DNA from: Bryobacteraceae bacterium
GTDB taxonomy: Bacteria > Acidobacteriota > Terriglobia > Bryobacterales > Bryobacteraceae
Direction: 5' to 3'
Length of the DNA: 38,157 nucleotides
Assembly (NCBI GenBank): GCA_030038565.1
Contig: JASHSS010000525.1
Location: 1 to 38,157 of the forward strand
The position numbers and the translations under genes were made by a program. This document shows positions 10,780 through 17,161 of the stretch, piece by piece; the first letter of the stretch is position 1; the number at the start of each line of letters is the position of its first letter. Under the pieces are notes generated by a model, which saw only the letters and a program-made list of their open reading frames with translations, was not told where the DNA came from and ran no database searches.

Positions 10780-11691
10780 ATGCCGTGGTACAGCATCCGC
10801 GTTCCGGCATCGAGCGCCAACCTGGGAGCGGGATTCGACGCCCTGGGACTCGCGCTGGAGGTGTATCTCACGTGCCGGTTCCGCCAGAGCGCCAGCCTGG
10901 AGATTCGGGCCATGGGACGCGATGCCGGCCAGATTTCGGTGGCTTCCGACAATCTCATCTGGCAGACCGCCGTGCGGGTGGCCGAGAATCACGGCATGAG
11001 CATGCCGCCGATCGAACTGCACATCCACAACGACATTCCTATCGGCAAGGGGATGGGATCGAGCGCCGCGGCTTTGACCGCCGGAGTGGTGATCGCCGAT
11101 CTGCTGCTGGATCTGCGCTGGAAGCCGCTGCGGATCCTGGATGAGGCCGCGCGCCTGGAAGGCCACCCCGACAATGTGGCGCCCTGCACGCTCGGCTCGA
11201 TCGTGGCCAGCGCCATCGATGCCGGCGGCGTCACCAGGGCTGTGCGCCTCGACCTGCCGCGACGCTTCGGCATCGGCATCGTGGTGCCCGATTTCGAATT
11301 GGCCACCAGCAAGGCCCGGGCCGTGCTTCCCGCCTCTTACAGCAAGGCCGATGCGGTCTTCAACGTACAGCGGGCGGCCCTGCTGATCGCCGCCCTGGCC
11401 GCCGGGGCGGCGCACGCTTTTCCCACCTGCCTGGAGGACCGTTTCCACCAGCCCTATCGCGAAGCGCTGATCCCCGGCCTGCACGATATTCTGCGCCTGC
11501 GCGCGCCCGGCCTGTTGGGTTGCGCGCTGAGCGGTGCGGGACCCTCTATCCTGGTATTTTTCGAGCGCGGTTACGAAAGCGTCTGCGACCTGGTGCGCCA
11601 GATCTTCCAATTGCACGGCCACGAATCCGAAACGCTGTTTGCCAACATCGCCGATCATGGGTTTGTGTTGGAGGAGTGCGCCGGAGATTGA
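10780..11691 (+). CDS. thrB: Homoserine kinase
   Basis: This 303-residue GHMP-family kinase phosphorylates L-homoserine with ATP, the penultimate step of threonine synthesis in the cytoplasm. All three GHMP motifs are seen: VPASSANLGAGFDALGLAL near the start, the phosphate-binding PIGKGMGSSAAA at 87-98, and CALSGAGPSILVF near residue 250. The length fits the family. The expected partners thrC and hom are not adjacent, so threonine genes are dispersed in this genome. The start has no ribosome-binding site but has a -10-like TAGAAT (10766-10771) 8 nt before the ATG, suggesting a leaderless message from its own promoter. The 228 bases upstream contain no other gene that I can support. Confidence 0.95.
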   Translation: MPWYSIRVPASSANLGAGFDALGLALEVYLTCRFRQSASLEIRAMGRDAGQISVASDNLIWQTAVRVAENHGMSMPPIELHIHNDIPIGKGMGSSAAALTAGVVIADLLLDLRWKPLRILDEAARLEGHPDNVAPCTLGSIVASAIDAGGVTRAVRLDLPRRFGIGIVVPDFELATSKARAVLPASYSKADAVFNVQRAALLIAALAAGAAHAFPTCLEDRFHQPYREALIPGLHDILRLRAPGLLGCALSGAGPSILVFFERGYESVCDLVRQIFQLHGHESETLFANIADHGFVLEECAGD

Positions 11692-11746
11692 GCGTGACCG
11701 CGGCGCGCGGGTGACAACGCCGGCGCGAACGCCTCCGCGCTACCGA

Positions 11747-12715
11747 TCACGCCAGGAAGGCGCGCCACGTCGTGACCACCAGCGCGTGTGTGACGACCCC
11801 GGCGCGGATGCCTCCCGCCTGATTGCGCGCGTGCCCGCAACACCAACCCAGAATGGCGTTGAGCACGGCCCAGCGCCAATTGGGGAAGAACCGGAAAAAC
11901 AGGTGAGCCGCGCCGAACAGGACGGAAGTGACCCACAGGGCCAGAGAGGCGCGCTTGGTCCACTGCTCCAGCCAGCCTTGCAGAACGCCGCGCACGAAGA
12001 ACTCCTCCGAAAGCGCGATCACCCAGAAAAAGCCCAGGAAGGTGGCGGCGATTTTCCATAACGGCGGGGGAGCCGTGAAATGCACCGCCTTCAGCGCCAG
12101 CGCCAGCGGGAAGCCCACGGCAAGGAAGTAGAGATAGTGGCGCAGGCCGACGGCCCACTCGGCGCGCGTGGGGAAGAACCCGTAACCGGTGCGGACGCCG
12201 CGCGCCACCATCAGCACAGGAATGGTGATTTCGAGCAGCGCCACGTGGCCCAGTTCGATGAGATCCTTTTTCAGGGCCGGATCGGCCGCCCGGTAGATGG
12301 CTTCCAGAAATCCGTTTAGCAGCACCACCGGAATCAGCGCCAGAAAGGCCAGGTCAGCGAGGATGGATGGAGGTCGCGCCAGCCGGTACCAGAAACCGAA
12401 CACCAGGGCCAGGGCTGCGAGAAGCGCCAGGCCCTCCCAGCGGAACATGATCGCGCCGCCGAGACACCCCGTGAGGTAAGGCGCCAGGGCGGCGACCAGC
12501 ACGTAGACCGGAAGGCGCGCTCCGGCGACGGAGTCCCGCAGGCGTGGAAAGGCCGGAACCAGATAAAATGGAAAGGCCACCAGGAAAGCGGCCACCACCG
12601 GGAGAGCCGCCTGTTTCGAAATGCCTTGGTACCGTGCGAAGAGAAAGCCCGCCGCGCTCAGCGCCAGCCAGCCGGCTACGACCACCGCCAGGAAGACGCG
12701 GAGCGATTTCGCCAT
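11747..12715 (-). CDS. CPBP-family (CAAX protease-like) intramembrane protease
   Basis: This 322-residue polytopic membrane protein has about eight hydrophobic segments. The Abi/CPBP signature is at the C-terminal end: motif 1 EEFFVR (EExxxR), motif 2 FGAAH (FxxxH) and a third-helix His in THALVVT. The usual Asn/Asp four residues after that His is replaced by Val. The family covers Rce1-like prenyl-protein proteases and bacteriocin-immunity proteins; the substrate here is unknown. The ATG at 12715 immediately precedes the first membrane helix (SLRVFLAVVVAGW) and has TACAAT 7 nt upstream; ATG 12724 is an alternative. An open extension to 13000 is only antisense to the neighbouring gene. It is convergent with thrB and overlaps the 5' end of the divergent secreted-protein gene. 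Confidence 0.85.
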   Translation of the reverse strand: MAKSLRVFLAVVVAGWLALSAAGFLFARYQGISKQAALPVVAAFLVAFPFYLVPAFPRLRDSVAGARLPVYVLVAALAPYLTGCLGGAIMFRWEGLALLAALALVFGFWYRLARPPSILADLAFLALIPVVLLNGFLEAIYRAADPALKKDLIELGHVALLEITIPVLMVARGVRTGYGFFPTRAEWAVGLRHYLYFLAVGFPLALALKAVHFTAPPPLWKIAATFLGFFWVIALSEEFFVRGVLQGWLEQWTKRASLALWVTSVLFGAAHLFFRFFPNWRWAVLNAILGWCCGHARNQAGGIRAGVVTHALVVTTWRAFLA

Positions 12716-13442
12716 CGCGCTCATTGTAGCATCGCTGCTTTTGCCGGCCCCCCGGTCCGCGCGTCTGGCCGCCCAGGACGCTCCGCCCAACCTGGCAAAA
12801 CTGGTGGCGCACCGCGAGACCGAGACGGAAGCGGAGCGCAACGAGTATATGTACCGGCAGACCGTTACATTGGAGGAACTCGACAACCACGGCGGAGCGC
12901 AGGGGCGATACCAGGAGGTGCGCGACATCATCTTCTCGCCCCAGCACGAGCGCACCGAGGAATTCGTGGGCAAGCCGCAAAACGGTTTGAAATTCATCAT
13001 CCTGACGGACGAGGATTTTCAGGACCTGCGCAACATTCAGCCGCTGGTGCTGACCGAAGATCGACTGTGGAATTACGAAACCCGCTTTCGCGGCGAGGAG
13101 ACCATGGACGACGTGGATTGCTGGGTGCTGCAAGTGAGGCCGCGGCAGATTCTGGAGGGGCAGCGTTTCTTCGACGGAATGGTTTGGGTGGACAAGAAGG
13201 AGTACAACATCGTGCGCATGGAGGGCCAGGCCGTTCCGCAGATCCGCACCACCAAGAGCGAGAATCTGTTCCCGCGCTTCACCACCATCCGCAAACCGGT
13301 GGACGGCAAGCATTGGTTTCCGGCCTACACCTACGCGGACGATACCCTGTACTTCCGCGCCGGCCCGCAGCGCGAGCGCCTGCGCATCTCCTACGCCAAC
13401 TACCGCCGATTTGGCGCGGTGTCCACGTTTACTCCGAAGTGA
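12621..13442 (+). CDS. Secreted LolA/RseB-like beta-sheet protein, function unknown
   Basis: This protein has up to 273 residues. A hydrophobic stretch IALIVASLLLPAPRSARLAAQ looks like a Sec signal peptide, and the mature part (from about DAPPNLAKLVAH) has repeated short strands with many Arg/Glu pairs, like the LolA/RseB outer-membrane-lipoprotein-sorting fold common in Acidobacteriota. No catalytic motif is seen. The start is uncertain. The only in-frame ATG (12621) gives an unusually long 31-residue basic n-region and overlaps the CPBP gene head-to-head by 95 bases. A rare ATC at 12714, with GGAG 10 nt upstream, would give a normal signal peptide. The product is exported; whether it reaches the outer membrane cannot be seen. 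Confidence 0.75.
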   Translation: MPWYRAKRKPAALSASQPATTTARKTRSDFAIALIVASLLLPAPRSARLAAQDAPPNLAKLVAHRETETEAERNEYMYRQTVTLEELDNHGGAQGRYQEVRDIIFSPQHERTEEFVGKPQNGLKFIILTDEDFQDLRNIQPLVLTEDRLWNYETRFRGEETMDDVDCWVLQVRPRQILEGQRFFDGMVWVDKKEYNIVRMEGQAVPQIRTTKSENLFPRFTTIRKPVDGKHWFPAYTYADDTLYFRAGPQRERLRISYANYRRFGAVSTFTPK

Positions 13443-13502
13443 CCTGAAGCGCGCGGCAACCGGGGTGGAAGGCGCGGCGAAAGCGGCGGCCGGTCTTCCC
13501 GC

Positions 13503-13940
13503 TCACGCCAGGGTTGCGCCCCAATCGGCGGGGCTCAGGTCGGTGGCATGCCGGGAGAACAGCCAGTGGTGGCCGGCGAAGTCTTCCACTCCGTACTGGC
13601 GCTCGCCATAGCAGGTCTCGTGGAGGTCTTCCACGATGTTGGCGCCGGCGGATCGGGTGTGCTGGAAGTGCGCATCCACATCGTCCACGAAGACCGTGAG
13701 CGACTGGGTCCAGTGGCCGATCCGATGGGGAGTTGCGCCGCCGCCCGAGCGCGCGGCTTTCAGCATAATGACGGCGCCGCCCAGGCGCATCTGCGCGCCG
13801 GATGGCGGGCCACCCGGCTCTCCATAGCGGTAGTGCTCGGCGAAGCCGAAGGTGGAGGAGAGCCAGGCCAGCGCTTCGGCGACGTCCTCATAAGCGATGT
13901 GTGGCAGAACGGTATCGGTAGGGACGGAGCGGTTGGTCAT
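13503..13940 (-). CDS. VOC-superfamily (glyoxalase/bleomycin-resistance-like) protein
   Basis: This small 145-residue cytoplasmic protein has the vicinal-oxygen-chelate fold. Two beta-alpha-beta-beta-beta units are suggested by LPHIAYEDVAEALAWLSSTFGF (in two halves around residues 12-34) and SLTVFVDDVDAHFQHTRSAG (about 78-97), ending with the typical GVEDFAGHHWLFS. The members most like it are PhnB-like or unassigned VOC proteins; the substrate cannot be told from sequence. The ATG is preceded by TATGCT 6 nt upstream and no Shine-Dalgarno sequence. It is convergent with the secreted-protein gene and divergent from padR, 84 nt apart. Confidence 0.87.
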   Translation of the reverse strand: MTNRSVPTDTVLPHIAYEDVAEALAWLSSTFGFAEHYRYGEPGGPPSGAQMRLGGAVIMLKAARSGGGATPHRIGHWTQSLTVFVDDVDAHFQHTRSAGANIVEDLHETCYGERQYGVEDFAGHHWLFSRHATDLSPADWGATLA

Positions 13941-13986
13941 TTTACGAGCATACTTCAGGGCGAGCCGAAGTCCCCGGCGCCCTGAG

Positions 13987-14026
13987 TAGACAGGCTACAG
14001 AATCGGTAGTAGAATGCCTACAGAAT
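13987..14026 (+). promoter_or_regulatory. padR promoter with alternating CTAC/GTAG half-sites
   Basis: A -35 hexamer TAGACA (13987-13992, five of six) and a -10 hexamer TAGAAT (14010-14015, five of six) are separated by exactly 17 bp. Transcription would start at or next to the padR ATG (14025). The half-sites CTAC (13995-13998), GTAG (14006-14009) and CTAC (14018-14021) alternate across it, and CTACAGAAT occurs twice (13995-14003 and 14018-14026). They are a plausible PadR autoregulatory operator. Confidence 0.55.
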
Positions 14027-14378
14027 GGACCCCAAAACATCGCGCGTGGAACTGCTGCAAGGCACCCTGGACCTGCTGATCCTGAGGACGCTCGCGGCCG
14101 GGCCGGCTCACGGGCACGCCATCGCCAGGCACATCCAGCGGACTTCGGAGGAACTGCTGCGGGTAGAAACCGGATCGCTCTACCCGGCGCTGCACCGGCT
14201 GGAGGCCAAGGGATGGGTGGCGGCTTCCTGGGAGCTTTCGGAGAAAGGCAAGCGGGCGCGCTATTACCAGCTCACGCGGCTGGGGCGCAAACAATTGGCC
14301 GCCGAACATTCCCGGTGGGATGCCTTCGCGCGCGCGATGGGGCTGATCCTGAATCCCGTGGAGGGGGAGGCAAAATGA
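14025..14378 (+). CDS. PadR-family transcriptional regulator (acidobacterial ADOP-associated type)
   Basis: This 117-residue winged-helix repressor starts with LLQGTLDLLILRTLAAGPAHG and contains the PadR recognition and wing region GSLYPALHRLEAKGWV (about 49-64), then KRARYYQLTRLGRKQL. It lacks the long C-terminal dimerisation extension of classical PadR, as in the short acidobacterial subtype (TIGR03433 by name). It overlaps the following permease gene by four bases (ATGA), so the regulator and permeases are translationally coupled. The likely role is to control its own operon; the ligand is unknown. The start is almost at the predicted transcription start. Confidence 0.93.
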   Translation: MDPKTSRVELLQGTLDLLILRTLAAGPAHGHAIARHIQRTSEELLRVETGSLYPALHRLEAKGWVAASWELSEKGKRARYYQLTRLGRKQLAAEHSRWDAFARAMGLILNPVEGEAK

Positions 14379-17137
14379 GGGAGTTCTTCCGCAAGTTGGG
14401 TTGGCTGGCCGGGCGCGGCCGCAGGGAAGAGGATCTCCGCGAGGAATTGCAATTCCACCTGGAGGAAGAGAGCGAACAGCTTCAGCAGGAGGGCATGGCG
14501 CCGCGGCAGGCGCAATGGGCCGCCCGGCGCGAATTGGGCAACCTGGGGCTGGTGGCGGAAAGCACCCGCGCGGCGTGGGGATGGACGCTCGCCGTGCAAC
14601 TCGCGCAGGACCTGCGCTACGCCGTGCGCACCATGCGCGCCAACCGGCTGTTCAGCGCGCTGGCAATCGTCTCGCTGGCGCTGGGCATCGGGGCCAACGC
14701 GGCCATCTACAGCTTCATGGACGCGCTGCTCATGCGCCGGCTTCCGGTCGCCGAGCCGGAGCGCCTCGTGGTGCTGAACTGGAACGCCAGGATCACCGGC
14801 CGGCACGAGTTTGTGATGCACAGCATGTGGGGACACTCCTGGGGAGATGAAAAATCCGGTACCACCAGCGGCATGTTCCCTTACCCGGCGTTTGAGCTTT
14901 TCCGCAAGAACGATGCGATCTTCTCCAGCGTATTGGGCTATTTCGAAGGCGGGAAGAATCTGAGCCTGACCACTCAGGGCCAGGCCGACATGGCCGGCGG
15001 TGAGTACGTCTCGGGGGACTATTTTCGAGGACTCGGCGTTCGTCCGGCGGCGGGTCGGTTGATCGTGGGCGACGACGACCGGGTGGGCGCGCCCGCAGTC
15101 GCGGTGGTCGCTTATGGGATCGCCCAAACGCGTTTCGGCGATGCGTCCAGGGCTGTGGGCCAACCGATCCTCATCGACAACGTGCCGTTCACGATAGTGG
15201 GAGTTGCGCCTCCCGGATTCTCCGGCGTGGATCCTGCGGCTGCTCCGGATGTCTACCTTCCCCTGCACACCAACATATTGGTGGACGCCGCCAATCCCTT
15301 TGGTTTTAAAGCCAACGGATACGTGAACACCGATTTCTATTGGATCGAGGTGATGGCGCGATTACGCCCAGGAGTGAGCCGGGAGCAGGCCCAGGCGGTG
15401 CTCGCGCCGCAGTTCCACCAATGGGTAGCAACCACCGCGCACAGCGACAAAGAGCGGGCGCAACTTCCAGAATTGGTGCTGACCGAAGGCGGGGGCGGGC
15501 TGGGCAATCTGCGCCGCCAGTATTCCAAGCCGCTCTACGTGCTGCTGACGCTGGTGGGATTGATTCTCGCGATTGCCTGCGCCAACGTGGCCAATCTGCT
15601 GTTGGCGCGTTCCTCGTCGCGGCGGCGCGAGATGGCCCTGCGGCTGAGCGTGGGTGCCGGCCGCCCACGGGTGATCCGGCAACTCCTGACGGAGAGCCTT
15701 CTGCTCGCATCCATGGGCGGAGTTTTGGGCATCGCCGTGGCCATCGCGGGGATGCGCTTTCTCACGGTGCTGCTGGCCAACGGAGACGCCCACTTTACCC
15801 TGCACGCCGATTTGAACTGGCGCGTCCTCGTCGCGGCGGCGGCGCTTTCCATTCTGACGGGCGTGCTCTTCGGCCTCGCTCCCGCGCTGGAATCGACCCG
15901 CGTCGATTTGGCGTCCGCGCTCAAGGCGCGCCTCTCCGACGGCGGACGATCGTTCTGGGGCGCGGGACTTGGCCGCCTGCTGGTGGCGGGCCAGATCGCG
16001 CTCTCCCTGCTTATGCTGTTTGCGGCGGGGCTGTTTGTCCGCACCCTCTCGAATCTCGAATCTGTGCCACTGGGATTCAATCGCGACAGTATACTGCTCT
16101 TTAATCTGGACGCCCTGAAGGCCGGCCACAGGGATCCTGAAATATCCACCTTCTACGCCGGTCTGCGGAAGCGGTTCAGCGAGATTCCGGGCGTCCGGCA
16201 GGCCAGCCTTTCGAATTCGCCGCTGATCGGCGCCGGCTTCGGATTGGATTTGAGCCTGCCTGGAGAGAAGCCCGACGACGATACTCGTCTGATGCCGGTA
16301 GGACCCGGGTTCTTCCACACCATGCAGATTCCCCTCCTGCTGGGGCGGGATTTCGAGGAACGCGACGGGCCCGCATCCTCGCAGGTTGCGGTGATCAATG
16401 AGCGCTTCGCGAAAAAGAACTTTGCGAACCAGAGCCCCATCGGCCGGCATTTGATCCTCTGGAAAGACAGGGACCGCGGTATTTCCGGCCGCGACATGGA
16501 AATCGTCGGCGTCGCCAAAGACGCGGTCTACGGCCAACTGCGCGACGACATTCCACCGGTGGTGTATTTCCCGTACGACCAGGGCTACCCGACGCCAAGG
16601 GGAATGGTGTTCGAGTTGCGCACGACGGGCGATCCGCTGGCATATGTCGGCGCGGTGCGCGAGATCGTGCGGCGGGCGGACGCGCGCGTGCCGCTGGCCC
16701 ACGTGAAAACGCAGTCGGCGGAGATCGACCAGAGCATTAACGGGGAGATTACCTTGGCCAGGTTATGCACTGCGTTTGCCATCCTGGCGCTGGCGATTGC
16801 CTGCGTCGGACTGTACGGAACGGTAGCCTACAACGTGGCGCGGCGCACCGGCGAAATCGGCATCCGCATGGCGCTGGGCGCACAGCGCGGCCGCCTGGTA
16901 TGGGCGGTATTGCGGGAGGTGCTGCTGCTCGCGGCGGTAGGCATTGCGGTCAGCGTACCGGCGGCGCTGGCGGCATCGGCACTGGTGGAGTCGTTCCTGT
17001 TTGGGATGAAGGCGAACGATCCCGCCGCCCTGGGCGCGGCCGTAGCAACGCTCTTAACCGCTGCGCTGGTAGCGGGGTATGTGCCGGCGCGGAAAGCCGC
17101 GCGCATCGATCCCATGATGGCGCTGCGGCAGGAGTAA
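14375..17137 (+). CDS. ADOP-type MacB/FtsX-like permease, copy 1
   Basis: This 920-residue inner-membrane protein belongs to the 'Acidobacterial duplicated orphan permease' group. A cytoplasmic N-terminal amphipathic segment (REEDLREELQFHLEEESE, about 18-35) precedes a first membrane helix near residue 95. A periplasmic MacB-core domain, three FtsX-type helices, a second MacB-core domain and a final FtsX block follow, with ACVGLYGTVAYNVARRTGEI near the C-terminus. So one chain holds two MacB-like halves. No ABC ATPase is encoded in the window, hence 'orphan'. The ATG at 14375 was chosen because it overlaps the padR stop and has GGGGGAGG just upstream; an upstream in-frame ATG inside padR is not used. 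Function is unknown; MacB homologues drive tripartite export by mechanotransmission. Confidence 0.92.
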   Translation: MREFFRKLGWLAGRGRREEDLREELQFHLEEESEQLQQEGMAPRQAQWAARRELGNLGLVAESTRAAWGWTLAVQLAQDLRYAVRTMRANRLFSALAIVSLALGIGANAAIYSFMDALLMRRLPVAEPERLVVLNWNARITGRHEFVMHSMWGHSWGDEKSGTTSGMFPYPAFELFRKNDAIFSSVLGYFEGGKNLSLTTQGQADMAGGEYVSGDYFRGLGVRPAAGRLIVGDDDRVGAPAVAVVAYGIAQTRFGDASRAVGQPILIDNVPFTIVGVAPPGFSGVDPAAAPDVYLPLHTNILVDAANPFGFKANGYVNTDFYWIEVMARLRPGVSREQAQAVLAPQFHQWVATTAHSDKERAQLPELVLTEGGGGLGNLRRQYSKPLYVLLTLVGLILAIACANVANLLLARSSSRRREMALRLSVGAGRPRVIRQLLTESLLLASMGGVLGIAVAIAGMRFLTVLLANGDAHFTLHADLNWRVLVAAAALSILTGVLFGLAPALESTRVDLASALKARLSDGGRSFWGAGLGRLLVAGQIALSLLMLFAAGLFVRTLSNLESVPLGFNRDSILLFNLDALKAGHRDPEISTFYAGLRKRFSEIPGVRQASLSNSPLIGAGFGLDLSLPGEKPDDDTRLMPVGPGFFHTMQIPLLLGRDFEERDGPASSQVAVINERFAKKNFANQSPIGRHLILWKDRDRGISGRDMEIVGVAKDAVYGQLRDDIPPVVYFPYDQGYPTPRGMVFELRTTGDPLAYVGAVREIVRRADARVPLAHVKTQSAEIDQSINGEITLARLCTAFAILALAIACVGLYGTVAYNVARRTGEIGIRMALGAQRGRLVWAVLREVLLLAAVGIAVSVPAALAASALVESFLFGMKANDPAALGAAVATLLTAALVAGYVPARKAARIDPMMALRQE

Positions 17138-17161
17138 GGAAATGAGGGTTGGGGAGCCACA

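Noticed and set aside
12354-13313. 319-codon open frame on the - strand
   Set aside because: Antisense to the secreted LolA-like gene and out of frame within the CPBP gene.
15362-16702. 446-codon open frame on the - strand
   Set aside because: Antisense to the first permease; no domain and shadow-type composition.
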